The notes below the pieces were generated by a model. That model was not told the DNA's origin. It searched no databases and saw only the letters and a program-made list of their open reading frames with translations. Below, piece after piece: positions 34,347-48,000 of a stretch of DNA of 64,000 bases. Numbering within the stretch: the first letter of the stretch is position 1; every line of letters begins with the position of its first letter. The position numbers and the translations under genes were made by a program. This DNA is from Oscheius dolichura (Eukaryota; Nematoda; Chromadorea; Rhabditida; Rhabditidae). The stretch covers positions 7,378,001 through 7,442,000 of the forward strand of contig OW051493.1 of NCBI GenBank assembly GCA_932521035.1, given 5' to 3'.

Positions 34347-36479
34347 GTTGAATTTCCTTAAAATTAAAATGTTGAATTTCCTTAAAATTAAAAATTGAAA
34401 GCGTCTACTGTATAAATTGAGCAAATATGAAAGGAATCGAGAAATTCTTCCGAAAATTGCCCGGAGACGCGGAAAAGTATGAAATCAGTGTAACACCACG
34501 TGTGCTGTCTGGTTCCCGCCAAAAAATTACTGGATTTTTATCAAGTGTTCCCCTAGAAGAGAAATGAAGGATCCGGTATTAGGAAATTCGAGAGATTTTG
34601 AAAGAGGCGAGACAAGTTCCTTTTTGTGTGATTTACAGGCCTAGGAAGAGAGCGCACTGGGGAGAAGACGACCAGAACAAGTGAGAGCATCTCACCCATC
34701 TAGGAATATAAATGAGTCGCGAGAGAGAGCATCACATCATTTTTTTGCAGAAAAGGAAAAACACGATGATTCAAACAAGCGGTTACTATCAGTCTCTTCA
34801 ATCGACAGGAAGACCGGGAATATATATTTTGGAGGGAATTTTTAAAGGACCTGTGGGCTTTCTATGTTTTCAGGCTCAACAAAACGTATGCCAATTAGAA
34901 CACTCGAAAAACTGTCAGAAAAACCACACAACAAAATTACGGAAGAGATATCTCAAGCCGGGTGGTCAAACGCCTCTAGCTTCTCTGAGCTGGACCCTTT
35001 TAGATGGAGGAAGGAGTACTGCCACCAGTTAAAACACTCACCTGTTTCTAAACCAAAACCCTCGTAAGACCAGGCCAATCTGAATTACTCCACCGGCTGA
35101 ACTAAATCAACTAAATCCGACCAGAACATGTTTAGGACAGTTTATTGAGGACCGCTTTGGTTAGGCGAAAAAAAAACAATACAAAAAGTTCATTCCCTTC
35201 CTCTCTTTTGGTTCTATAAATTCATTACGGCTGCCATCCTTCAGTCAAAATATTTGTCCCCTAGAATCACCCGCGTTGCCCCCGACTGTCCCCGAACTAG
35301 CAATCTACTGATGTCCGATTCTGGGGGCGACTGGTAACCAACTTTACAAAAAATTCAAAGAAAACAGCAGCACGTGGTAAGGTGTGATAGATGAGATGAT
35401 GTGACACGGAATCGATAACCTTCATTTGTGATGCTACGGGTGTAAGGCGGGTCCGTATCTTATTTTCTCTCTTGTGACAGACGAACGGGTGGTTATGGAT
35501 GATGGAAGGAGAGCGAAGAAGAGAAAAAGAGAGATCAAAAAGAGTACCTGGCTGAGTATTCTTCTTCTTCTTCTTCTTCTTCCCGTTTTGGCATTAGTTC
35601 ATAGTATTCTCGGATCATCTTTGATTTGTAGAAATACTAGAAAATAACACGAAGAAGAAGCGTTATCGGGGCAAGGAGCTGTAAACTTGGAATAGACTCG
35701 GGTGAGATACAGATAGACGGGCTTGTTTGCTAATTCTCACCTCTATGAGTGTTGGTGCTCATTATAAAGGTCTCCGCCTCGTGGAAGGTTCAAATTGTAC
35801 CTATATTTTTAACATATGGAGGCTGTTGGAGAGGTCTTTCCTATCCCTTTTACCATTCTAGGCAAGAACTTACCCAGAGGTTTTTTCAGTCAGCATTTTT
35901 TTCTAACAATTCCGTTGACTTTTGCCCACCTGGCCCCGTTCTTTAGTCACGATGGTAGTCTGATCTCTTCGTTTTCGTCTCAAAACCGCAGTTCTTATTT
36001 TCAAGATAAACGAACCAGCTGTCAGGTGAGAGAAAACTGCAAACCGTAAGATATTTTCGTCTCGCTCGTCAAGCAACAAGGATCATTTTACAAGCAGCAG
36101 GAAAATGGACGTCGCTGTACAAATGCCTTCGCCTTCCTTTTCCGAACAGCATTTTCCTAATTTTAATAGCTCTCCAAAGAAGGATACGGCTCTTTCTGGG
36201 ACAAGATTCTCGCTTGCACCGAGGACACGACGCCCCCCTATCCAAATGTTATCATTCCCATTACACAGCCGCCTCCGGTCGTGTCTCCCACCATTCACGT
36301 GTTTTCAGTTCGGTCAAGAAGATCACGAAGAACCTGCTTATGAATAGGTGTGACAATTACGATCCGAAGAAAACCTTGAAGACGAATGTTTATTTAACGA
36401 TATTGATGATGGGGCAGGATCAAGCGAGAGTCAGCTTTCGTTCAAAAATACCCGTAGAGTACACATTTGGGAGACCTGG
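34347..36479. other. Intergenic region between two SLC22 genes
   Basis: No supported gene. A (TTC)n microsatellite lies at about 35560-35583. Just before the ATG of copy F, TTGAATTTCCTTAAAATTAA is repeated in direct orientation (34347-34390). Confidence 0.6.
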
Positions 36480-38564
36480 CTAATTCTTTTCTGCGCTATT
36501 TTCCACGTCGTCGATCGTCTCCGGGAGGGGTTTACCATGAGTTTCCGGGAGATACAACTGAGCAAAGCCACCCGAAATAAGGGAACAGATACTGAAGGGA
36601 AGGATTAGGGCTACCATGCCGTAGGAATCCACCTAAAATGGACATTTTTGGTCTGAATGAAAGAAATACCAGCCAGAGGGAGATATAGGAGCAGAGAATA
36701 GAGCCGACTCGAGCCACGGCGCCACAATAGCCACTGGCTGTCGTTCGGAGAAGGGTGGGCATCATTTCGGGCACATGAATGTAGCCCACGTTGCTGACAC
36801 AGGTGGCTCCCATCTTACAGAGGAGCAGGATGGTCAGAAGGGCATAGTTAGGGGCTGAAAATGGTATTATAATGGGGAAATGGAAGGGCGTACCGATGGA
36901 AGAGAGCCCCCAATTGAGGAGAAGCAGGCCGGCACAGGCTAGGAGGGAAGAAGACATCAGAAGACGTCTTCCAAGGCTATTGATCAGGAAATAACTGATC
37001 AAGGTGCCGGGAATCTCCACCAGACTGGAAAGAGCGAAACTGAGGTAGAGGGAGTCGCCGTTGAGATCGGCTTTCATGCTCATGCCGTAGTAGAGCATAC
37101 TACCCGTGGGCCTGAAAATGCCTCATTATTTTGGAGAAAAGCGAAATGTACCAGATAAGAGTAGAGACAAGGATCCGTCGCCGCATTTCAGGAGTCCGGA
37201 AGAGGGCGGCAAGTCCAGGGCTTATGGAAGTCTGATGCTCGAATTGGGACGTATCCAGGGTGGAGATCCAGTCCTTGGGAATGTCTCTTCCGTTCATTCG
37301 AGCGGCTCTTTTGACTATTCGCTCGGCCTCTTCGTAACGGCCTTTTGCGACCAACCAGCGGGGACTCTCGGGAATTGCCCTGGAATTAAGGGTACTGTAG
37401 CCCAAACGATGAAAATTCGAAGGTATCTCCTTTCCAAAAAGCTATCTCGAAACGTATTTAACACAGGTTTAACCGTTTTAGAACCAATGAACATTTTCCC
37501 CTTCTTCACGAAGCAAATAACTCACCACCAATACATCATGAAAATGAAGCTGGGCGTAGCCAAGATCGCATTGAACAGTTTGTGATCCCTGACGTAGTAG
37601 GCAGTCAGTGGGATAGACAGCTATAACAGCCATTTGACAGGCGAATACAAGCGGATGATTACCATTCCAATGACGTAGAACAACGTCGCGGCTATGACAC
37701 TCAGTCGTCGATGACTCTTGCCCAATATCTCAAGGACAAACAGAATTGACACGCCATAAAGTCCCGCTTCAGCGAAGCCCGTGCCGATCCTTCTCTAGAT
37801 GCACCCAGGCGTTAGGGGGATAACTGACTTCAATAGGGCAAACGCCCACCAATTGGGAGCGAAGGAGGGAAGCAGACTGCAGATTCCCTGCAGGACCAGG
37901 GTCACGTAGGTGGCGAATTTACGACCATACCTGAAAATAGGGATTCTCTATCGGGGAAGAGAGAGAGGGAACAAACCGATCGCCTATTATTCCCGTGTAA
38001 TAGGCTCCAATTAGCTGGCCGACGAAGTAGCTGGCCTGGATGGAGGCCTTGATCTGGAGGATGTTCTCCTGCGGCACTCCCCACTGAAAATTGAGTTGCT
38101 TCCTATTGTTCTGGGGTCTTTTTCCGTACAGGTGACTGTTTTTGCTGATCAAGAAGGATGAGTACCCTTGTCCTACGTGCAGGGAGAAATAGGGGGCACA
38201 AATAAATGCTTATGGGGTTAGCTGATCCCAGGAAATGAAAAATAGAGCAGGTTTTTGCCCCCAAATCCCCGAAAGTTAACTCCACCTCGTAGAAAATGGA
38301 CGTATTGTTTGGATAAATCAATTCCGACGAGACAAAAGTCCAGCTCATGGCCTGGACGGCGACGCACATGATCGGAGCCGAGAGCAAGATCAGGATTATG
38401 CATTGGAATCTAAAGGCTACGGTATTTTTTAAAATAAATAAATATAAAAACCGTCCAAAGCTGCCAATAGATTCCTCCAGAAGGTCGTCAATCAGCAGCT
38501 TCTTCGTCTCGGAGGTCGTCTCCGATCTCGAAATGGAGTCCACCGGGTGGATGGTAATTCCCAT
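36480..38564 (-). CDS. SLC22-like organic ion transporter (copy G)
   Basis: Paralogue of copy F, same strand and same exon plan. ATG at 38564 opens MGITIHPVDSISRSETTSE, then IDDLLEESIGSFGRF and TM1 FQCIILILLSAPIMCVAVQA. It has [104 protein letters not shown] and [17 protein letters not shown]. It ends VENSAEKN. No disabling change was seen. Divergence from F is clear, so this duplication is older than the 18.9/23.4 kb one. Confidence 0.88.
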
Positions 38565-41500
38565 AGCTCCCTAGAAGGCAGACTGTTAGAAAAGGGTGTA
38601 AAATAGTGAAAAAGATCAATTACAGAAGATCATGGCGCTAATTTCCATATGAATGGCATTCTTATACAGCTAGGGGGTGGGGGCCGATCCCCGGAGAGGA
38701 TCCTCCCCCTTTCCAAAGAATGGTCATCTGACCCTTTCGTAAGAGGAGAGAATGAAACTAGCCGTTCGAGACGAAGTTTAATAAAGATTTTTAATAAAAA
38801 CCGACATATACCGGGGGAACAAAGTGTGCGGTAAATGAGACATGCGACCATCCCACTACGTCAGCCGTTTCCGGTATGGGAATAATATGTAAGACGGGGA
38901 CGGGGGTCAGTCGTAATATCGCGGTATTGACGGGGGACTCCCGGGAACGGCGAGATCAGTAACCCTGGTCGTTGATGTATTAGATATATTCTTACGAGGA
39001 GGAGAGGGAAATAATGGAGGGAGATACGATAGCAGACAAAATGGGGAGAAGATCACTAGCTTGGGAAGGGTGGGGGATCGTAATGGGACACGGGGGAATA
39101 TGGGGAGACCGGGACTGTGCCCCCCACACAGCCAAGGTCATTTTTAGAAAAAGAAAGCCGGACATAAAACAGCTGACACGCTGGCTGATCTAGTCGGGAC
39201 TCCTATCAACACCCGTCAACATTAATTCAATGGACTGAGCATACCGTGATTCGAAGCACTATGTCTGCTGTCTCCTGTGCACAATAGAACTTCGCTGGAA
39301 TATCTTATAGTTGTCGAAACGTCAGTGGAGAAGGCAGCTCATGATTGACAGTTGGATTTTTTATTCACAGCAGAAACGAATATTAGACGCTGAAATTCTT
39401 CAACAATTTTCGCGTCTTCCGTTCCTGCGCAGCTTTCTTGTGACTCCCCACAAATAGGTTCGCGTTCGTATCGCGTTCCCGTTACGACTTTTTTGTGGTA
39501 GAGATTTTGAACGGATACCGCGGTGGTGTGGTACAGATTTTGAAGGTGCACCGCTGTGGTGTGGTAGAGCTCACCTCGCCCTTATCTGTCAGCTTTTGTC
39601 GGCTTTTGTCCGGCCCTCCTTATTATTACTACCGTATTACACCTAGCTCTCCTAGCTCTGCCTAGTTCGCCGAGGTCAACACCTTAAAGGGCGGAAAAAT
39701 GCTAATTGGTCCTGCAGCGGAGACGAAAAAGAGCGCGGAATTCAAATTTTTTGAAGTTTTGGGCGTTTTTTGGCGATTTTGCCATTAGTATACTTTTCGT
39801 GATTTCAACTGAGTGTAGAAAATGAAAAAGTGCGTTATGTCTTCGGACGTCTGGTCTTCTGACCCCCAACGGCCCTCTTTAGGGCCACCTCCTGGTTTCG
39901 AAGGGATGCAGCAGAAGGTAAGTGAAATGAAGGTAGGCATTGTAGAAACCGCCTGGCAGATCGAGCACGAGAAGAAGGAAGAGCCGGAGGCGAAGAAAAG
40001 GAGAAACAGGTGAGCAAATTAGAGGTAAGGAATTTAGATGGCTTTCTGCTCGTTCCTCATCCGCCATAGATCAATAACTACAATCAACGGGTCAGGCCTA
40101 AGCTTTCTACCATAGAGGTAGAGTTAGCTTCAGATTTTCACTATATAACCACAGTTCGATTCAAACCTAGTCTATTCATCTGAGAAAATAGAAATCTTGG
40201 GCAAAACCACCATCTAGCCTAGGTGAATTAATTAGAAGAGTTATATGAAAAGGAAAAGCTCACCTATTCGACCTCCAACGGGAGTTTATCTTCGTAGGAC
40301 CCCTTTATTTTGATTGCACTCCTTTCATTCTACGACTTATAAGAAAAGGGCCCCCAGTCCAGAATGCAGCACACATACGTCATGAACGAAGACCTTCTCT
40401 CCTTCAAAAAGGGAAATAGACCATGAATCTAGCAGAGTAAACCGGGATGTTTATTTAAAATGATTAGACTACGGTATGCCTTGTATTACGAGTTGAATTT
40501 TTAGAAGTTATCCTCCCAGATAGGAGCAGCATAAACTTTCTCGAAGCAAAGACTAGGAGTCAGTGAGAGACGGAACAAGGGATTCTTTTGAAGAGAACGA
40601 CTACTCTTCTTGATAATCTGGGTAACAGAACAGTACGACTGTACGCGAGTAAGCTTTTTTAACTCTCAGGAGATCATGTTGCAAGACAGAAAACAAGGGA
40701 ACACGCGTTTACATTCTTCCCTGTATGCGATACTCCAATTTTAATGTTTTTAATACTTCTTTCTATTGTAAGAGCAAGAGATGCAGCATACCGAACATAT
40801 CGGGATGAGCACTTTTGAAAGCTACGCGAAGGAAACCATGCGTTACAACACCTCCTGCATTAAGTTTCTACTCAACGCCCAAAATAGAACAGAAGAAGAC
40901 AGCAGTAGGCCTTCAAACCGAAAATATACTCACTACGATATTAGTTTCATCTGTAAATGACGAAAATCTGAGAGGGGCGACTGAAAGTCCGCGGACGCGT
41001 CCCACTGGCAGGTCTGTCCACCGTGACTTTTTCGTTTTAAAAGTGAAAAAGTCACTTTTCCACCGTGTCTTTTTCATTTTTAAACGTGAAAAAGTTAAAG
41101 GTGAAAAAGGAGGTCTGGTAGAAAATTTCCTAAAAAAAACTTCATGCGGCTGGTCCGGAACGACCGGTCTTCCTATTTCCGCAATATTCCTCCGTCTTCG
41201 AACGATATTCCTCCATCTTCTTCTAGATAATCTAATTATGAGGGTTAGATTGTTCCTAGGCTCTTTTATTTTTAGTCTCGCAATAGTAACGATAAAGCTT
41301 CCCCTTAGAAGAGGCGGTGGTTAGGTGAAACTGCCTGGACTCAACGAGTTATATTGTTCTCCTCTTGTCCAGTTTCCCCTCTCTATATTGTGCTCTTTTT
41401 ACCCGCTTCTCTATTGCTCGCTTTTTGTGCGGTCGACAACCCTAACCACCCCCACTTTTAGTGTTCTACTTTTTCAAATAATAATTTTCATTCTATTTTC

Positions 41501-42783
41501 CTTCTGTTTGCCCCGCCACAGCGAATTTTTCGTTTGCCACTGACCCGACCACGGTGAGATTTTTCCTCCTGCAGACGAGTTCTTCTGCTACAATAATTCT
41601 ATTTACAACGATTATTGAAAGTCAAAATTTATCTGTTTACTCATGAAAATCGCGATCGGTTTCACCGGAGAACATTTAATTAAATCGGAATCTGACAGAG
41701 AGAAAGGGATGAAATGAAAAACGTTGACAATGTTTCAAACATTTTCAGGGAAGAGAATTAATAGAACAATAGAGAAGAACGTCATCAATCAGCAGGTAGA
41801 AAAGTCCCCGGAAGGCGTAATTATTTGTCTCTTTGAGCGTGTGGCTACGCATGATGAGCTCTGCTGGGAACAGTCTCACGCAAGTCACCGGGATTGTTTG
41901 TATACGCTTGAAGCTATGCGCGGAATGGTGAAAAGGCGCTGGTGCTTCAGGGGAGGAGGGAGGAAAAGAAGAAGACGAGCCAGAGAGCAAAGCAGCAGAT
42001 TAGACGTCATCATGCGGGGAGTTTGACCGATCAAAAGACCCTCTGGTTAGAAAGGAGGACTGTTCTCTAGAGATGGTATCTAAAGGCTGTGATTCTTATT
42101 TTAAGCAAAATAGGAATTTGTTTTGAGACCTTTTTTTTTGGTCTAAATGCCCAAAACTGAAAAAGAAACCAAAAAGAAGCGACACTGAATTGGAACTTTT
42201 TCCAAGATCAGAGGATACGGTAAAATAAAATAGATTGAATTGGATCCCATTTAAAGGCAAGTTTATACTGGCTGTTGACATTTACCGTATCCAAAAATCT
42301 CTATTTCTTTCCAAAATTAGGCGAAACAAGGCTACAACTCCCTTCCCGCCCCCCTGCCCCTCCTAGGCCAAGCACTTCATGGTCTCTGAGTCTTCCGGCT
42401 CTCTTAGAGTCTCCGAGAGGGGGGCTAATATGCTAATATATATTATCTGTTTGCTTAACTGGTGCGAAGTGTGGCGCAAGAAGGGGTCCCGGCTGCCTTG
42501 AGTGGCGAGAGTTCCCCGTGCAACCACTTCAATTGGCGCTAATAATTTTGTCAATTATATTGATGACGCGGGGTACTTTTACTCCCCGAAAAAATGGATT
42601 GATGACGCTTTTCTCTATCTAACAACTGGACAAAATGGCAAGGAAAGAAATGAGAAAGGGATGGATGGGGGGAATTTTGCAGTTGAGAAGGAAATTCGTA
42701 CCTATAACAGCACCAAGAAAATACAATAAAACGGGGACGGGGGACTACTGTACCGGATTTTTTTTTGAAGAAGTTAAAGCCTA
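38565..42783. other. Intergenic region
   Basis: No firm gene. A plus-strand piece at 39837-39931 starts MSSDVWSSDPQRPSLGPPPG before a GTAAGT donor, then TAG and an E/K-rich piece ending KKRRNR before GTGAGC. This could be the 5' end of a small gene, but no continuation was found. 39667-39720 is a partial copy of the 5.2/7.1 kb repeat. 41023-41057 is a perfect hairpin with GTGACTTTTTC arms. Confidence 0.45.
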
Positions 42784-45078
42784 TCAGTAGGGCCTATTTT
42801 TCTTGTAGTTGCACACCTTGGGGCAGGGCATCATGCCATCAATCTGGAGAGATCCAATGGGGCGAGCGGACAAGGTCTCCTGGCGCTTGCCAACACGGCG
42901 GTGCAGCTTGGAACGGGGTCCATAACGGCGGGGGCGACGCTCCAGCAGGAAATAGAAGGTGTACCTGTAAAATAGGGTCATTTTTGACCGTAAGAGGGTT
43001 GAATAGCGACAACAGTATGAAATCTCCGTTTCGGTGGTTCAGACTTCAATTTGGGGGTTCTTTTGACCCGGAGGTGCCTGTAACGGTTTGTTCAACCCTT
43101 TTGGAGACTTTCAACTATTTTCACCACAATTGTCATCATTTTAAAGGCATAAAGAACCTACCGCTCCTTGTTGAAAGACCAGGGACGAAGATAGCTGCAG
43201 TCGGACTTGTTCTCGGGGTAGATCCACTGGTCCAGAACACAGAAGCCGCCTTCCGACATGAGGCAGGTGTAGGCGCGCAGTCTGGAATTTCAAATCTCCC
43301 TCCATTCTCTATTTCGCCTCGACACGATCTTTTATCGGCCTCTTTCCCATAGCGGTTTGTGTAAATGGCAAAATTTGTTTACATTTCCTCTTTTCGGACC
43401 ACAAACACGGGCAACGAGAGCGTGGCAGTGTATGTGTGTGTGGGACTGTCCCCCAAGGCGTGATAAGATTTCTCTCTTCTCCCCCAGCCAGTCCCCGAGT
43501 GTGTTTGAAAACCACCACAACCGAATCAGAGACACACAGTTTGAATCAGCTGAATCAGCGGAAGACGCAGCCGGCGGTGGCGGCGTGCCGCACCGATTCC
43601 GACGGAATGTTTGTTCTCGGCGCGTACGAATTGCTGAGAATGTTGCCAGCCACGGAAAATGAGGCGAAATCGAGACTTTTTGAGGTTACGGAAGACCAAA
43701 AGATCAGGAAGAACCTTCTACGTTGCTTAGACTGTCTAACTGTTGCTGTTCCTGGGCTATTTCCTAACGAAGACTGTGGTAGAAGGAAATACGGTTTGTT
43801 TTTTTCCCTCCCAAAACAGCGGAAAACTGACGTTTTGCAGCAAAAGGAGCCGTTATCAGCTGCTTACATGTTCAAATCCGCGAACATCGCCTTATTTGTC
43901 AATAGAGTTGACCTCTATTCTCTCCCGAGGCGATAAGACAAGAGAGAACCGTTGTAAATATGGCTTCGCTTCCTCTAACCCAATAAATTGGCCCTTCCAG
44001 AGAGACTTGGCCGATCATAAACTGTCACCTCCTGCAGTGAAAAGTAGGCTAACAACTCTCTCAAACTATGAAGGCTGGCGCCTCGTTCCGATAATTTTAG
44101 CCCTTTGTTTTGTCTTTGTCGCCTCTCTCATTCGCGCGTTGTGTCGCCCTTCTGGTTGTCAACAAAAAAGAGGAGCAATCAGTTGTCCCCGTGGGGTTGG
44201 AGAGGGGGTGCGAGGGAAAATGAGGTGAATAAGCAGAGGCACGGGGAGGATAGAGATGCCGGGAGACGGGAGATTCGAAACAAACTGCTGGGAGGGGATA
44301 AAAAAGGGACGGGGAAATACGAAATGAATCCCGGGAGGTTGTTGATTGAGAGGGGGAGATTTGGCTCCAAAACAGCTATTTTCGGCTGGGGATACCCCCT
44401 CCCCCCTTCTTCCTTTGGTTCAAAATTTTCCCAGAACTACGGTACTTCGCCCCCTTTCCATCCTCTTTTACTCACCGCTCCCCCTCGTTCCCTCTATTTT
44501 TTCCTCCCATTCTCATAGTTTTTCACTCATCGGGAACTGAATCAGTGCCGACCTTTTAGCGATGCCGCAGTTTCCGCCGACTGTTCTGTTTTTACTCTCG
44601 CTGGCTGTCTAGGGATATGAATAAACCCCCAGTGTGTCAAGCAGGCACCGAGAGGGACAGTGGGGGCTATAGGAAGACGGCGAAATAGTCAGTGGACCCA
44701 GGGGTGTAAGGGGTAAGCGGACTCCTGTCTGGAGACCGGAGAAGGAGTAAAACTCCCCAGAATAGTCGAATGAAGCGGCCAGTCTTCCCCTAAGCTTTCC
44801 CTCCGGACTCACTTGACTTTCTTCTCCGTAAGCTTGAACCTGTACTGAACACACATCTCGTAATTGATATTAAACTCGTCCGTCTTCATAAAAACCTTAA
44901 TTTTTACCATGTGCAACCCTTTAAAATAGTTCGATACCTTGGGAAATAGATGGCTGATGGAGTAGACAGTCCCGTTGCCCATGTGATCCGGTGTCTCGAC
45001 ATAATTATTAGCGAGAGGGGCTCCGAGTGCCAGAAATGGCAGCAGAGAAGCGGCGAAGAATACGAGGAGAGACCTCAT
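42784..45078 (-). CDS. Secreted protein, unrecognised
   Basis: Not recognised. Three exons join in phase: 45078-44814 (first Met at 45078, a GTGAGT donor near 44813), about 43282-43163, and about 42965-42784. The start MRSLLVFFAASLLPFLALGA is a signal peptide. The mature part has GNGTVYSIS (an N-glycosylation site), MVKIKVFMKTDEFNINYEMC, then LRAYTCLMSEGGFCVLDQW, NKSDCSYLRPWSFNKERYT, a very basic stretch ERRPRRYGPRSKLHRRVGKR, and DGMMPCPKVCNYKKNRPY at the end. About 190 residues with seven cysteines. The RRVGKR site could be cut by a proprotein convertase. It may be a secreted lipid-binding or signalling protein; this is a guess. Intron 1 is about 1.5 kb and holds no supported gene. Confidence 0.65.
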
Positions 45079-48000
45079 ACTCCTCTCGGAAGGGAAAGAC
45101 TTTTTCTCTCTATAAAAACATTTTGTCGAGGCTGGAGAAACGGCACGGTGACGAAGAAGTGTGTGCGTCTTATCGGAAACGGAAAAGCGCAGTGAGTCAG
45201 TTTTTTGAGACACAGACGAGAGAAAATGAATACGGGGCTCTTTCGAAAGGGATGAGGAAATGGAGAGAAGAGGAGATATTTTATGAATCAGGCTTTTAAA
45301 AACTAGGAAGGAGGTCTGAAAGCCCTGTCCGGCGAAGAAAAGAGGAAAAGCCTCCGAATGCTTGAAAGGGTAGAGAGAGGGAGAGATCTGCATTTAATGG
45401 AAGAGAAACGACGCCATTTTTTGCGATAAGCAAGTTAGAATAAACGAACCGGCGTTCATAACTGATAGGCACCCCGCGTAAGCTAAAGAAGCGTCGCCGA
45501 GAGCGAGGTGCCCAGAGGGGGAGGAGCCAACTCGGGGACGATGAGGAGAGGGGCGGATGCATACGTGAAAAAAACTGTGTTGTTTATATGTTGGACTATA
45601 GTTTGAAATTGAGAGGAGAGAGCTGGAACCAACCGATCAAGTACTGATTTTTACTGTAAACTGAAATGTGGACCCGCTCCGGTAAGCTACGTGCCGGGAT
45701 GACTGTGCCCCTCGGATAAACAAAAATAAGCAAAGCAGGGGAGGAGGGGATGAGTTGCGGGGGTTGTGTTGGTGTTTTTGGGTATCTTGGACCGGGAAAG
45801 AAGGGTAAACAAGGAGTAAACATGGGTAGACAGGGCGTGGGATGACTTGGAAGCCATGAATAGGGCTCGATCTGTTTCTGGTCCCTTCAGGTGGACTCGA
45901 TCCTGTTTATCAACAGGCCGAGATTCTGGAACCAAGCCGCCGCTTTGTTCATTGACAGTGTTCCCCTCCCCTGTCCTCAATTCCTGGTAAATATTGCTCT
46001 TCCCCCCTTAAAATAACAGTAAGCAAGAGTTGTTCACAGCCGGGAACCAAAAGATCTTGCCCTCTAGAGTGTACTGTGTCTGGGAGGATATGAATAAGCC
46101 GAGTCAAGGCCGGCACCGAGGGGGACAAAGACCTTTTTTCGGTTTTAAAGGGTAAAATTGGAAAATGGCAACTTGGGGTCAGTTCTTTCTTCCCGCTGCA
46201 GATCCAAAGGCTTGGGAAAGGGAGCAAGGGAAGAGAAGGGAGGGGGCTCTCCGACCAACAGAGGAAAATACGGGAAATATTTCTAGGGGAGGACGATCGA
46301 AAAGATGACTAGGTTTTCACAACACAACAATAGCTTCTGTGTCATTTTTGAAAAATCAGTCAGAAGGGAGCAAAAAGTTCGGGGGCTGGGGGAGACGGCC
46401 TATTTTTTGAGGCCCCCTGATAGGAGCTGGGTATACCCATAAAAGGTCCTAAAAAACAAAGATAGTTCCTCAATCTCTTCCCGAATTATCTATACAACCA
46501 CTGGCTGCAAAAGAGAGACAGAAAATGGCGTATGATTTTATTGATTCTAAAAATCCTAGAGGCGAGGAGAGAGAAACATTCGAATGGTTGCTCTCTTTCC
46601 CACTTGTTGCAGAAGGGCTGGGCGATGATTTTCCCAGACCAAACGAGGGGTGAGCTGTTTTATTTCGTTTGTCTATCAAACGCAGCCGACGACTGTAATA
46701 AAAGACAGGCAGAATATAAATGCAAATGTGTTTTGAAAGGAAGGTGGGAAAGAGGCTCTTTTGAGCCGGCGGCATGGAAGAAAAGACCATAAAAATGATG
46801 GAGCCTGGGAACAAAAGAGCAGGGCCAAAAAGAGGGAAGAAAACGGACAAATGAGTAATTTGTGGCACCAGGAAAATAAAGACGATTTTAGCACGCCAAT
46901 AAACTTCAAATTCTATTTTTTGTCGATCAAAATAGTCCGAAAATTGGGGGAAACAGTTCTGTTGATCTTTGTGAACCTGCGAAAGGCTTGACAGCTTCTG
47001 AAGGCATCCACGGTATTGGTTCGGCCTGTTGGGTCCGTTTAACGGAAGCGTGATGCTCTACGGAAGATAAAACGTAATAACCCGGAAATAGTCAAGCGGA
47101 AGGGCTGCTTCATCCTGACTCAATGCAGCCTTTCCTGGGACACGATCCCCCTTCCAGCTGGTAACAAGAAGCCATACTTACAGGGAGTAATTCAGTGAGG
47201 GATTGATTCTAGACAGCTTTGGATTTATTATACGGTTCACAATGTGAAGGGACGAGTTATCGGAGGACATAGGAACCTCCCGGGCATCATTTCCGGATCA
47301 AAATATTTCCGGCAGCCAATTTTTATCAGTCCCAGTAGAAACGTAGCCGTTATTCCAAGAAGTCTAGCCTCTGGTACCCGTTTTCAACTTCTTGACTGTA
47401 AGTTTAAAAAGGCAAATATCGGACCAAAGAAACAACACCTTCCCCTTTCATGGCCGTCTGCCCTGAAATTGAACAGTCATTGTTTCCTTCCGATTTCCGA
47501 TCAGATACCTCTTTCTCCACTCGTTCCACTTTTCCGCCTTCCTAAAACTGACTCCCTCCGTCTCTTTAGTTAGGTCTCGTACGGAAAAGTTAGCAAATAA
47601 ACAGTCCCGCGGCAACCAGCCATCAGCCGCGGCGGCGGCAGCCAGAACGGTGAAAACGGTTCGACGGCCAGGTCAAAGAGCGACATATAACGGTGCGGCA
47701 AATTGTCTGCCCCTTTGGTTTTCTCTGTGTCAGCACCGGTTTTTATCAATATTAACCAGGAAATCCTTTATTTTTAGACTGTTTGTTTCTCTGCTTTCCT
47801 TTATTTTTCCATAGTTTTGATGCCAACTGTTGTTAATTATCGATAAAACGGCCGGTTGTAGCATCTGGCGCCGTATTACTCGAAAGAGCCACAAATAGAC
47901 AGCGAATTCGTCCACTTTTTTTGAAAATTGAGTATAAAAAAGCCACTGGAAGTGATCTGTCCGTTCTCCTTCAGATTTCCAGTTTCCTTGAGGAACTTCC

